The notes below the pieces were generated by a model. The model was given only the letters and a program-made list of their open reading frames with translations. It was not told the origin of the DNA and did not search any database. Positions 40,852-49,348 of a stretch of DNA of 64,000 nucleotides are shown one piece after another. Source of the stretch: Achromobacter spanius (lineage in GTDB: Bacteria; Pseudomonadota; Gammaproteobacteria; Burkholderiales; Burkholderiaceae_B); NCBI RefSeq assembly GCF_002812705.1, contig NZ_CP025030.1, positions 5,518,001 to 5,582,000 on the forward strand, written 5' to 3'. A program made the translations under genes and the position numbers. Position 1 is the first letter of the stretch. Every line of letters begins with the position of its first letter.

Positions 40852-43332
40852 TTAGAAGCGGCCGCGCAAGGTCAATGCCGCGCTGCGCGGCGTCCCGTAG
40901 AAGTTGCCGTAGTCCAGGTACCCGACCGTGCTGTAGTAGGTCTTGTCGAACAGATTGTTCACGTTGACCTGCGCCGACCAGTTGTCGCTGATCTGGTATT
41001 GGGCAAATGCATTCCAGATCGCGTAGCCGGGCTGCGTGAACTTGTAAGGCGTGCTTTGCTTGCTGAGGCTGCCGTCGGCATTGCGCAAGTACGCGCTGCC
41101 GCTGACATAGGTGCTGCTTTGGATGCTGACGCCGCCGCCCACTTTCCAGCGATGCAGTTCGCCCGGCAACTGGTAGGTCGCAAAGATCTTGGCCATGTGC
41201 TTGGGCGTCAGGGGCTGATAGCTGCCTCCCGACGCATTGCGGTCGCGATTCTGGTTGTAGTTGTAGCTGGCTGTCAGTTGCACGCCCGGCGCTACTTCCC
41301 CGCTCAGCTCCGCGTCAAAGCCCTTGCTGACGATGTTCCCGTTGGGCAGGAAGCAGCACGTCGCGCCGTTGCCCGCCCTGCTGGACGGATAGGCCGTATC
41401 GCGCACGGCGGCATTTTTGCGCTCGATCTGATAAATGGCGAACGCGCTGTGCAGCTTGCCGTCCAGATGCTCGCCCTTCAGGCCGATCTCGTAGTTGCGG
41501 CCGGTTACCGGGTCCAGCGGGTTACCGGGCGCCGGGCCTTGCAGGCTGTTGGCTTGCGATTTGAAGGTTTCGGCCACGCTGGCGTAGGTGGTCCAGGTGT
41601 CGTTCAGATCAACCGTCGCGGCCAGATAGGGCGTAAAGACATTGTCGTCCTGGTACTGGGTCACCGAGGTTGCAGTGACCTCTCTTGCCGCATTCAAGGT
41701 CTGGTTCGTGAATGTGTAGTCGTACCGGCTCAGGCGGCCGCCCACAATGACATGCAGCGGATCCGCCAGATGCATGTTCAGCGACCCGTACACGCCGGCC
41801 TGCCGCGTGTCGGTGGTCTGATTCCACATCGGCGTGAAGTCCGTGTCGCGCGGGTAATCGTAAGGGTCGAACTCAAAGATGTCCGGCACCGCCTGGCCGC
41901 GATTGGCCGGTTTGGAACCATACGTGCTGGGCCGGAAACGTTCCCAACTGGCGCCCACCACCACCTGGTGGCGGCGGCCCCACAGGCCAAACGAACCATT
42001 GGCGGATAAGTCGATGGACGTGTTCTTGAAGTGCTCGTTCTGGTCGCTGGCGGTGTCGAACAACCCGCTGCCCGTCAAGGGGTCGATCGCGCCGGAGAAA
42101 TAGTGATCGAAGCGGTCCTGGTGCGAGTTTTCATGGTTGATGTCCAGGTTGGCGCTCCAATCGCCTCCAAGCTGCTGCGTCACATGCCCGAAGAGATTGA
42201 CGATGGTCCGGGTCGCCTGATCGTCGGCGCCGCTAAGGTAGGTATTGCGGGGAAGCTTCAGGTCTTCGCCGGTGGCATAGCGCGGCAAACCGTAGCCCTG
42301 ATAGGACGAATCCCGCTTTTGATAAGAGGCCCCGACAAAGGCCGTGGTGGTGCTGGTCAGATCCGCTTCAAGAATCCCGTAGCCCAGCGTGCGGCGGCTG
42401 TGCGCCACATCGTAGAAGAAGTTCTTGTCTTCATAGGCCAGCACGCCGCGCCCACGCAATTTGCCGTTTTCCGTCAGCGGGCCACTCACGTCCAGATCCG
42501 TACGCTTATAGGCCCAACTGCCTACCTCGGCCTGCGCGATAACCTGCAATTCCGGGGTGGGTTTCTTGCGTACCAGGTTGATCGTGCCGCCGGCTTCGTT
42601 GGCGCCGCCAAACAGGCCGTCAGCACCGCGCAGCACTTCGACGTGGTCATAGAACGCCATGTCATCGTCCGCACCGAACGAGCGGTACATCGACGCCCCA
42701 CCATCCACGCGCATATTGCCGATTGCGAATCCGCGCGACAGGTAGTTGCTGCTGAGCATCGCCCCCTGGAACATCGAGATGCCCGGGGTGGCGCTCATCA
42801 CATCGTTCAGGCTGACCAGACGCCGGTCTTCGATTTCTTGCCGAGTGATCACCGACACGCTTTGCGGCACCTCGCGCAGCGCTTGCGCCGTCTTGCCCCC
42901 TACCGTGGCCGAACTGGCGGTGAAAGAACCCGTGTTTTCGGTCACGCCCACGCGGCCCAGCACGGTGACGGGCTCAAGCTGAGTCACACCGGGCGGCGGC
43001 ACGCGAACCAGGCGATACCCGTCACGCTCGGGCAGCGCCTCCAGACCCGTGCCGCGCAGCAGCGCCACCAGCCCTTCCCTGACGCTCATCACCCCGTCCA
43101 CGCCCGGACTCTGCAAACCCGACGTGACGGCGGGATCGCTTGCGATCAACACCCCGGCCTGAGCGCCAAATCTCAACAAGGCGGCGTTCAAGCCACCCGC
43201 GTCAATGCGATAGGCGCGACGCTGATCGTCGGCTGCCGCCTGCGCCCAGGCAGAAGACGGCAGATGAGGAAGGATTGCGCCAAGCAATACCGACGCAAGA
43301 AGGGTGTGGCGGGCGGCTCGGGGAAAGGCCAT
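40852..43332 (-). CDS. TonB-dependent siderophore receptor with signalling (STN) domain
   Basis: An 826-residue outer-membrane transducer. After a signal peptide (about 30 residues ending SSAWAQ), an STN domain spans roughly 40-105 (RIDAGGLNAALLRFGAQAGV), then the plug (QALREVPQSVSVITRQEIED, and VEVLRGADGLFGGANEAGGT) and a 22-strand-type barrel ending ALTLRGRF with C-terminal Phe. The STN domain lets ligand binding signal to the FecR-type protein encoded upstream. The receptor should import a ferric siderophore and switch on its own synthesis. Siderophore identity unknown. Confidence 0.95.
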   Translation of the reverse strand: MAFPRAARHTLLASVLLGAILPHLPSSAWAQAAADDQRRAYRIDAGGLNAALLRFGAQAGVLIASDPAVTSGLQSPGVDGVMSVREGLVALLRGTGLEALPERDGYRLVRVPPPGVTQLEPVTVLGRVGVTENTGSFTASSATVGGKTAQALREVPQSVSVITRQEIEDRRLVSLNDVMSATPGISMFQGAMLSSNYLSRGFAIGNMRVDGGASMYRSFGADDDMAFYDHVEVLRGADGLFGGANEAGGTINLVRKKPTPELQVIAQAEVGSWAYKRTDLDVSGPLTENGKLRGRGVLAYEDKNFFYDVAHSRRTLGYGILEADLTSTTTAFVGASYQKRDSSYQGYGLPRYATGEDLKLPRNTYLSGADDQATRTIVNLFGHVTQQLGGDWSANLDINHENSHQDRFDHYFSGAIDPLTGSGLFDTASDQNEHFKNTSIDLSANGSFGLWGRRHQVVVGASWERFRPSTYGSKPANRGQAVPDIFEFDPYDYPRDTDFTPMWNQTTDTRQAGVYGSLNMHLADPLHVIVGGRLSRYDYTFTNQTLNAAREVTATSVTQYQDDNVFTPYLAATVDLNDTWTTYASVAETFKSQANSLQGPAPGNPLDPVTGRNYEIGLKGEHLDGKLHSAFAIYQIERKNAAVRDTAYPSSRAGNGATCCFLPNGNIVSKGFDAELSGEVAPGVQLTASYNYNQNRDRNASGGSYQPLTPKHMAKIFATYQLPGELHRWKVGGGVSIQSSTYVSGSAYLRNADGSLSKQSTPYKFTQPGYAIWNAFAQYQISDNWSAQVNVNNLFDKTYYSTVGYLDYGNFYGTPRSAALTLRGRF

Positions 43333-43450
43333 GACTCAGGGTTCCTAGACTGGGATGGAAAACAGATACGCCGGTGTGTTGGCGCCGTTCTCTATCTCTT
43401 TCGCTCGAACGCTGAATTTCCGCCTTTCCTGTAACAACTTCACCGCGCGA

Positions 43451-44455
43451 TCAGTGGGCGGCGCTCAGGGTCACCCAATATCGCGTGCGGTAATGCACGC
43501 GCACGGGCAACACCCGGGGCAGCATCGTCAGGATGCTGTCGGTGTCCGTCAACGGATACGTGCCCACCACTTCCAGCCGCGCGATGGCGGGATCACAACG
43601 CAGCACGCCCGTCCGGTAGCGGGCCAGTTGCGCCACGAAGTCGCCCAACGGCATCCGGTCGGCCAACAACATGCCATGCGTCCAGGCGTCCGCGCCCGGC
43701 GCCAGCGGCAGCACCGGACCGGCGCCCGACGCTTGCAGCGCCGTATGCTGGCCTGCCAGCACCCGTGTCACCCGCCCATCGGCGCGCGCGACGATATCCA
43801 CCGCCCCTACAAAAACGGCGATCTCATAGCCTCGGTCATCCCCGTTGTCGCGCACGGAATAGCGCGTACCCACCGGCGTCAGCACGCCGTCGCGCGTCAT
43901 CACCGACAGCGGGCCCAAGTCGTTGGAACTGCCACTGGTGATCAAGATTTCACCCGAACGCAGCACCAGGGAGCGAGGCCGCTGGTGCAGGCGCAGGTCC
44001 AGCGCGGTGCCCGGCCCCATGACGATGCGCGTGCCGTCATCCAACGTCAGGCTGCGCAGCTCGCCCGTGCCCGTGCGCTGATCCGCCAGCAGGACGGGCA
44101 CGCGCTCCCACGGTTCGGCGGCCCATGCCAGCCCGGCCACGGCACCGCCCGTCACCATCCACTTGAGCGCGTCGCGGCGCGCGCGGCGCATCGCGGCCCG
44201 CTCGATCAATTCGACCGCGACCGCCGGCGGCGCCACGGCACAGCGCGCTGCAAGATCGCCGCGCATGGCGCACATCCGCTGCCAGATGGTTTCGTTGTCG
44301 GGATGCGCCTGACGCCAGCGCAGACAGGCGGCCACCGTCGCGTCGCTGGGCTCGCCTTGCAGCCGGGCCATCCAGTCGGCCGCCTGCGCCAGGCGCTTGC
44401 GATCGACCGGCGGGCCGTCCGGTGCACGCTTGCTCAGCATCGCGGCGTCAGCCAT
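43451..44455 (-). CDS. FecR-family anti-sigma/transmembrane sensor
   Basis: A 334-residue FecR-type protein. The cytoplasmic N-terminus holds the sigma-contact region (QAADWMARLQGEPSDATVAA, RWRQAHPDNETIWQRM), a membrane helix follows near residue 110 (ALKWMVTGGAVAGLAWA), and the periplasmic FecR domain includes RSLTLDDGTRIVMGPGTALD and LVLRSGEILITSG. ATG 44455 lies inside the end of the sigma-factor gene (8-bp overlap). It relays the signal from the STN domain of the receptor downstream. Confidence 0.92.
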   Translation of the reverse strand: MADAAMLSKRAPDGPPVDRKRLAQAADWMARLQGEPSDATVAACLRWRQAHPDNETIWQRMCAMRGDLAARCAVAPPAVAVELIERAAMRRARRDALKWMVTGGAVAGLAWAAEPWERVPVLLADQRTGTGELRSLTLDDGTRIVMGPGTALDLRLHQRPRSLVLRSGEILITSGSSNDLGPLSVMTRDGVLTPVGTRYSVRDNGDDRGYEIAVFVGAVDIVARADGRVTRVLAGQHTALQASGAGPVLPLAPGADAWTHGMLLADRMPLGDFVAQLARYRTGVLRCDPAIARLEVVGTYPLTDTDSILTMLPRVLPVRVHYRTRYWVTLSAAH

Positions 44456-44939
44456 AGATCGCCAGATAGCAATGCTGCAAGGCCTTGGACAAGGCTTTCT
44501 GTACGGCGTTGGTGGAAATGCCGAGTTCGCGGGCGATGTCGGACTGCGACAGGCCTTGCACCTGCGCCAGCATGAACACCCGGTGCACATGCACCGACAA
44601 GCCATCCAACACGGCGCACACCGCCGTCACCGCCTCGACCACCAGCGCCTGCTCTTCCGGCGAAGGGGCCACGTCGACGGGCTGGCGCGCCAGCACCTCG
44701 CAATAGGCCGCCTCGACGGCCGCCCGGCGGAAATGGCCGATGGTCAGCGTGCGTGCGATGTTGGTCAGGCAGGCGCGCGGCGCCGCGATGATGGCGCGGA
44801 TGTCGTCACGCAAGACCCGTTCGAAGGTGTCGTGCGCCAAGTCAGCCGCCTGGTCGACGTTACCCGTCTTGCGCCGCAGTAGTGTCACCAGCCAGCGGTG
44901 ATGGACGCGATAAAGGTCCTCGACCGCCTGGCCTTTCAT
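44448..44939 (-). CDS. FecI-type ECF sigma factor
   Basis: A 163-residue extracytoplasmic-function sigma factor. Region 2 includes LVTLLRRKTGNVDQAADLAH and DTFERVLRDD; region 4 ends with the helix-turn-helix GLSQSDIARELGISTNAVQK. ATG 44939 is chosen because the upstream in-frame TTG (44987) lies within a Fur box. It would direct transcription of the receptor gene when FecR signals ligand binding. Order fecI-fecR-receptor is the standard one. Confidence 0.92.
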   Translation of the reverse strand: MKGQAVEDLYRVHHRWLVTLLRRKTGNVDQAADLAHDTFERVLRDDIRAIIAAPRACLTNIARTLTIGHFRRAAVEAAYCEVLARQPVDVAPSPEEQALVVEAVTAVCAVLDGLSVHVHRVFMLAQVQGLSQSDIARELGISTNAVQKALSKALQHCYLAIYG

Positions 44940-44985
44940 AACATCGGATGAGGAAGACACGGCTGCGCCCGCATAAAAATGGAAC

Positions 44986-45004
44986 AATAACGATTCGCAT
45001 TATA
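44986..45004 (-). promoter_or_regulatory. Fur box upstream of the fecI-like gene
   Basis: On the minus strand TATAATGCGAATCGTTATT matches the 19-bp Fur consensus at 14 positions and includes a TATAAT -10-like hexamer. Iron-loaded Fur would block expression of the sigma factor and so of the whole siderophore system. Confidence 0.7.
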
Positions 45005-45139
45005 GACACAGCGCGTACCGCCGTCCGGCAGCGGAAATCCAGCTATGCCGGAAACAGGCATTGCTTGGGGTCAGCTTGCTTGGGGTGCTTACGATTGCAT
45101 CCCGCGTCTTGCAGGACGACAACGCCTGACAGCCCCAGC

Positions 45140-45397
45140 TCATGCCCCGCGTGCGGCGATGAATTGAAGAGCAACCATCTGATCGTCACTCGATAAGAAC
45201 GAGTTCACCTGCTTGGCAGCATCGGGCCAAAGATCTGGATACTCTTCGCGCAGAAATTCAATGACCTCTTCGGCGGGCCAAGGCCCCAGGGAGGACATGT
45301 AATCAGCAACCTCGTCTTGAATTTTTTGCCACGACTCGTACTCTCGCCTCGACAAGAGCACCAGGTCGCTCCGGGTGTAGATCACATGCAGCCTCAC
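45140..45397 (-). CDS. Hypothetical small acidic protein
   Basis: An 85-residue frame starting at GTG 45397: MRLHVIYTRSDLVLLSRREY, then acidic, amphipathic sequence (QDEVADYMSSLGPWPAEEVI, EEYPDLWPDAAKQ). Composition is protein-like and soluble, with no signal or membrane segment. No clear ribosome site. It marks the left edge of a stretch of orphan genes with lower GC. Family not recognised, so it may be spurious. Confidence 0.4.
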   Translation of the reverse strand: MRLHVIYTRSDLVLLSRREYESWQKIQDEVADYMSSLGPWPAEEVIEFLREEYPDLWPDAAKQVNSFLSSDDQMVALQFIAARGA

Positions 45398-45506
45398 AAG
45401 CGTCTCGCAATGGCGTCCGAAGCCGGCATTCTCTCATTCATCCTTACGCGGGGTATCGGCAGGCGCTGTCCTGCCCCCCTTCCCCCCAACCCAACGGAGC
45501 CACCAC

Positions 45507-45581
45507 ATGGCCGCCATGATCGTCCGTTTCATTGAAGAACTGATCGACGTTCTAAACTTCGGCAGCACCATCGGCAAGTAG
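45507..45581 (+). CDS. Possible 24-residue peptide
   Basis: ATG 45507 follows CGGAG at about 8 bases and encodes MAAMIVRFIEELIDVLNFGS then TIGK and TAG. The peptide would form a short amphipathic helix, like some small membrane-acting peptides. The flanking intergenic DNA (45398-45670) shows no other gene. Evidence is only the ribosome site and amino acid pattern. Confidence 0.3.
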   Translation: MAAMIVRFIEELIDVLNFGSTIGK

Positions 45582-45670
45582 CAATACGGCAGTTTCGTTC
45601 CGGCAGCGGCTGCCGAGAGTCGCAGCGCCAGAGAGGGTCCGCAAACTGGATCCGGCCAATCTCTGTGCAC

Positions 45671-46141
45671 TTACGCACGCGCCGCAGCCAAAGAACTCAC
45701 CACGCCAGCAATCCGATCCGTGATTTTCGGCACTTCCTCTTCCAGATAGGGGACGGCCTCTTTAATTTGCTGGGAGACATCGTTGAGTTGCGCCCTCACC
45801 TTTTCTAGCTGACGACGTAGGGCCTCATACGGTGAGAGACCAATCGTTAACACATCCTCCACGACTAGTATGTCATCCAAGTCGAGGGGCGAGGCTTCCG
45901 CTTTGCGCGTAGAGGCGCAGGCCATCCTAAACAGAAGTTCATCCTGCTCATTTATCAAGGTGTTGTGCAGACTGAGCTTCAGCAAGAGCGCGTTGGCAAA
46001 GGAATAGATTTTGAGGATGGACACTCGAAGAGCCTGATCTGGAACTATCGCTATCCGGGGCACCAAAGCCCGATACACGGGAAAGCTACTTTCAGAGGAT
46101 GAAAATCTCCAGCCGGCGGAAAGTGGGACGTCGTCAGTCAT
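45671..46141 (-). CDS. Hypothetical protein with C-terminal coiled coil
   Basis: A 156-residue protein. The central part is helical and hydrophobic (SILKIYSFANALLLKLSLHN), and the C-terminal third (LRRQLEKVRAQLNDVSQQIK, EAVPYLEEEVPKITDRI) looks like a coiled coil. No signal peptide or long membrane helix. Base composition and codon use are poorer in GC than in the flanking operons. It sits in the orphan-gene island. No family recognised. Confidence 0.6.
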   Translation of the reverse strand: MTDDVPLSAGWRFSSSESSFPVYRALVPRIAIVPDQALRVSILKIYSFANALLLKLSLHNTLINEQDELLFRMACASTRKAEASPLDLDDILVVEDVLTIGLSPYEALRRQLEKVRAQLNDVSQQIKEAVPYLEEEVPKITDRIAGVVSSLAAARA

Positions 46142-46366
46142 GCGACTCGAAATTTGATCCAGGTTTCATCTCCACGACCAAGCTCTCACCGGGTCGCCTG
46201 ACCAATTGCTCGATTAACTCTCTGCTGACTTCAGCCATGTTTGCCTTGGACGTCCACGCCTATGCGTATTAGTTGGCACATGCATCTCGCCCCACGAAGA
46301 AGTATTTGATATCATATGGAAAACATCAGTAGCTTTTGACATATTTCTGTGACAAAGGGAGGGCAC

Positions 46367-47347
46367 TTGACTGCTCAGTCTGACAATTGGCCGATCGAAC
46401 GTATTCGAAGCTTGTCTAAGCCTGAAGTACATAACCTTCGCCAAAATGCACTTTGCCTCGGACATGACGTCGTGGTGGAGCGCTGCGACCAAATTCTAAA
46501 TGCAGGACCCGCATCAAGGTCAGGAAGTAGAGTGAAAAAGAGAATTGCGATGATCATTCCAGATACTGCCGCAGAAGAAATTGCGGAGCTATTTGTAAAT
46601 TTGCCGCCCGTTACCGTTGTACCTAACGCGCATGCACGTCTTAGACGACTTGCCGACCCCGTAAAGACTTTCTCTGAGCTGTGGCGGCAGTACATCAATT
46701 GCGGATTCTCAAGCCTGGAAAAGAGTGACCCCGATACCCCTCTTGGTCGGTTCGCCGAGGGGGAATCGCCACTTATGCATCTGCCGTCCGTTATTGCCAA
46801 TGGCGAGAATCCGGATTGGATTGCCGCTGAACTTGCCGCAGCAGGTTTGAACCGCATGACGGGGAAGAAAAGGGATCTGGTCCTAGCAGCTCGACGCGCT
46901 TTCGTAACCACAAGAGGACTTGACGATCTGCTAGTCAATGGGAGATCTGGGGGCGCACTATCTGTCTTCCTCGATTTAGCACGCGGCCTCACGAACGATC
47001 GCGAAATTGCCACTTCGGCGACGTTTAGCAGGAGCCTTGACGCCGACGAACTATATGGAATCAGCCACAAGCAGATTCGCAACATCCTCGTAAATACTGG
47101 CCTCGCCCATAATGTCATCCCTCTTGATTCCCGCTGGAAAGGGTACATCGGCCACAGGATGCATTTCGACCCAGCCGATCTCGGTCGCCGTAACGCTTAC
47201 CTTGAAATCGAAGATGTGATTCGTAAGGCGCTGATGATCGCGCAAATCCATCGAAATGACATTCCAAACCTTGCCGTACTGGACTCAGTCGTTTTCGCTG
47301 TCCAATCTTCTAAAGGACATACCGGCGGAGGCTGGACGGGAGCGTGA
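46367..47347 (+). CDS. Hypothetical protein, possible HhH DNA glycosylase-like domain
   Basis: A 326-residue protein. Its C-terminal half contains GISHKQIRNILVNTGLAHNV followed by IPLDSRWKGYIG and, later, HRNDIPNLAVLDSVVFAVQS. This order (helix-hairpin-like segment with K-x-x-RN-x-L, then an LD-x-R motif) recalls helix-hairpin-helix DNA glycosylases such as the AgoG/OGG groups, though the match is by eye and incomplete. TTG 46367 follows GGGAGG closely; GTG 46349 is the alternative. It is the largest gene of the low-GC island and precedes a nuclease-like gene on the same strand. Confidence 0.65.
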   Translation: MTAQSDNWPIERIRSLSKPEVHNLRQNALCLGHDVVVERCDQILNAGPASRSGSRVKKRIAMIIPDTAAEEIAELFVNLPPVTVVPNAHARLRRLADPVKTFSELWRQYINCGFSSLEKSDPDTPLGRFAEGESPLMHLPSVIANGENPDWIAAELAAAGLNRMTGKKRDLVLAARRAFVTTRGLDDLLVNGRSGGALSVFLDLARGLTNDREIATSATFSRSLDADELYGISHKQIRNILVNTGLAHNVIPLDSRWKGYIGHRMHFDPADLGRRNAYLEIEDVIRKALMIAQIHRNDIPNLAVLDSVVFAVQSSKGHTGGGWTGA

Positions 47348-47488
47348 CCGTGGTGATGATCCGCCGGGCACGAGGCTTCAGGCATAACGGGGCACAATTT
47401 AGAGACCGTAGCGTGCACTTCCTACTCCGATTAATACTTTGCATGAATATTGCCCGCCAGCCATCCGACTGAATATCCACAAAAGCCA

Positions 47489-47839
47489 ATGAATTTCACG
47501 GAATCACCTGGAAATATCGACCCTACCCGAGCGCTTATATATCTATGGGAAATTCTTGATTCCCATGAAAATATTGTCTGTAGATACGTCGGCAAAGCCT
47601 CCGGGGGAGCGCACCGACCTCGCACTCAGTACAAACGCAATGTTATTAATTTGTTAACCGGCCAGCCATATCGAAAGAGCAAACCGACAAAGTTCAGGCC
47701 AATACATAGACGGATGGCGCAAGCTGTTAAAGCTGGCGAGACGATACGACTATCGTTCATTTGCAATGTATCTCCAGATGAGGACATAAATCAGCTAGAA
47801 CGCTATTGGCAAAATTTCTTTGGATTAAAAAACCGCTAA
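47489..47839 (+). CDS. GIY-YIG-like endonuclease domain protein
   Basis: A 116-residue protein with the layout of a GIY-YIG nuclease: ALIYLWEI (residues 15-22) in place of GIY, CRYVGKASGG (31-40) in place of YIG, basic residues after it (AHRPRTQYKR), and Glu104 in NQLERYWQNFFG at the family's metal-binding position. A single small domain, probably cutting DNA or acting as part of a mobile or defence element. ATG 47489 lacks a strong ribosome site; TTG 47450 is an alternative. Codons are AT-rich. Confidence 0.65.
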   Translation: MNFTESPGNIDPTRALIYLWEILDSHENIVCRYVGKASGGAHRPRTQYKRNVINLLTGQPYRKSKPTKFRPIHRRMAQAVKAGETIRLSFICNVSPDEDINQLERYWQNFFGLKNR

Positions 47840-48027
47840 GTGCGCTGAGGCATAAAGCCGGTCGAGGAAAATCTCTATAGCTCTGCCCCCCATAGTCCTT
47901 AAGAGTCAGTGGCTGTGGCCATGTTATCGAAGCTCGATAGCACATGAAGATGGTGGCTTGACTTTAATATTTCTTATTTCCCGTATATGAATGCGGGATC
48001 GAACTTCACTTCTGAGTAGAGAGAAAA

Positions 48028-48444
48028 ATGGGTTTTTGGGACGTAGTAAAAAGCGTTGCGCTTTCTGCCAAGTGTGCGACCGGATGGCATGCAGGAGATT
48101 GGCAAAAAACTGTCGGCGGCCCAGAATGCTCAATGGGAAAGACATGCCCCGATTGCCATACTTACGTGACAACAAACAAACACTCTTACACCGAGTGGAA
48201 AAAAATTAACTATTCAAATTGCAATTCCGTCCGAGAGTGCAAACATTGCGGAAGCACTGAGGAAAAAATAGTTCACGAATACGAAAACAATGGAAAGGAC
48301 GACAATTGCAGATTAATTAGCAAATGCCGTGACTGCGGGTCCATTGAAACAGGACGAGAAGATCATGAATGGGTAAAATTTCTTGACCACGAAGTGAAGG
48401 TTGGTGGCAAAAAAAAATGCAGACGATGCGGCACTACAGGCTGA
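48028..48444 (+). CDS. Multi-CxxC zinc-ribbon-like protein
   Basis: A 138-residue protein with repeated metal-binding knuckles: CPDCHTYV, CKHCGSTE, CRDCGSIE and CRRCGTTG, each followed by a His-containing or acidic linker (HEYENN, DHEWVKF). It would bind two or more zinc ions. GAGAG precedes ATG 48028. Strongly AT-rich codons show foreign origin. It lies at the right end of the island, about 120 bp from the tRNA-Arg gene. Function unknown. Confidence 0.7.
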   Translation: MGFWDVVKSVALSAKCATGWHAGDWQKTVGGPECSMGKTCPDCHTYVTTNKHSYTEWKKINYSNCNSVRECKHCGSTEEKIVHEYENNGKDDNCRLISKCRDCGSIETGREDHEWVKFLDHEVKVGGKKKCRRCGTTG

Positions 48445-48567
48445 TTATTATTAATAATAACTATTAACAAAATCCACGCCCGCCCCAATTGAAAAATTGA
48501 ATGCGCGTTTACAACGGCGGCTTAGAAAAATTGTTTGATACCAAGCCGTTGATTTAACGAATTCCTA

Positions 48568-48644
48568 TGGCGCGGCAGGAGGGGCTCGAACCCCCGACCC
48601 CGGGCTTAGAAGGCCCGTGCTCTATCCAGCTGAGCTACTGCCGC
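48568..48644 (-). tRNA. tRNA-Arg (anticodon TCT)
   Basis: A 77-base tRNA with the CCA end encoded (TGG at 48568-48570 on the plus strand). Acceptor stem GCGGCAG/CTGCCGC, D-arm from TAGCTCAGCTGGATAGAGC, anticodon loop CTTCTAA, T-arm with GGTTCGAGCCC. The 3' end points into the low-GC island, the usual orientation for integration at a tRNA gene. Confidence 0.95.
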
Positions 48645-48750
48645 GCAGTCTTTTGATGACCCGGAAGATGTCCGGGCGCCGCATTTTACCTTGTTGCGGA
48701 AAAACTTGGGACGCGGCTCACCGCAGCGGCCTCTAAGCCCCCAACGCCCC

Positions 48751-49335
48751 CTACTCGTCCTCGATATCCGCGTGCGTGGACACCCACAGCACCATCGCAT
48801 CCGCCTCGCTCAGGCTGATCACCCGGTGGCCCATGCGGCTGTCTATATAGAAGCTTTCGCCCGCCTTCAAACGCGCCGGTTCGTAGAACTCGGTGTACAG
48901 CATGACCTCCCCTTCCAGCACGTAGACGAATTCTTCGCCGCGGTGGCGGCTCCAGTCTTGGAATTCGTCGAACGAGCGCGCCTTGACGCGGGTGTGAAAC
49001 GGCATCATGCGCTTGTGCGACAGCGCGGTGCACAGCAGGCGGTGGTCGTAGTACGGGGTTTCGTATTGGCGGCCTTCGCCTTCGCGGCTGAGGCTGCGAC
49101 GGCCGGTGCCCATGTGGGCGTCGGACGCGGTGAAGAGTTCGGCTACGTCCAGGTCCAGGCCCGCGGCGATCTTGATCAGGTTGTCGTAGGTGGGCGACAG
49201 GAGGCTGTTTTCGATTTTCGAGAGCGTGGACGCGGCGACGCCGGTGGCTGCCGCCGCCTGCTTCAGGGTCCAATTGCGCGCTTGGCGCAGGGCCCGCAGC
49301 CGTTGCGCCAATGCGCTTTGTTTGTTGCCGTGCAT
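48751..49335 (-). CDS. XRE-cupin transcriptional regulator
   Basis: A 194-residue regulator with an N-terminal lambda-repressor-like HTH (residues 8-65: LRALRQARNWTLKQAAAATG, VAASTLSKIENSLLSPTYDN) and a C-terminal cupin (about 105-190: RHRGEEFVYVLEGEVMLYTE, HRVISLSEADAMVLWV). Such proteins, including PuuR, often regulate amino acid or polyamine catabolism. It lies 13 bp after the amaA-like gene on the same strand, so it is likely part of that operon and acts on the TTAAGC-containing promoter region. Confidence 0.92.
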   Translation of the reverse strand: MHGNKQSALAQRLRALRQARNWTLKQAAAATGVAASTLSKIENSLLSPTYDNLIKIAAGLDLDVAELFTASDAHMGTGRRSLSREGEGRQYETPYYDHRLLCTALSHKRMMPFHTRVKARSFDEFQDWSRHRGEEFVYVLEGEVMLYTEFYEPARLKAGESFYIDSRMGHRVISLSEADAMVLWVSTHADIEDE

Positions 49336-49348
49336 CCTGTGTACCTTG

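Noticed and set aside
46214..46492. Minus-strand frame overlapping the start of the glycosylase-like gene
   Set aside because: No ribosome site or motif, and it conflicts with the better-supported plus-strand gene and its upstream region.
48568..48598. Search for a duplicated tRNA-Arg 3' end (att repeat) at the far side of the island
   Set aside because: No convincing copy of the T-arm and acceptor sequence was found around 45.0-45.7 kb, so no att pair is annotated.
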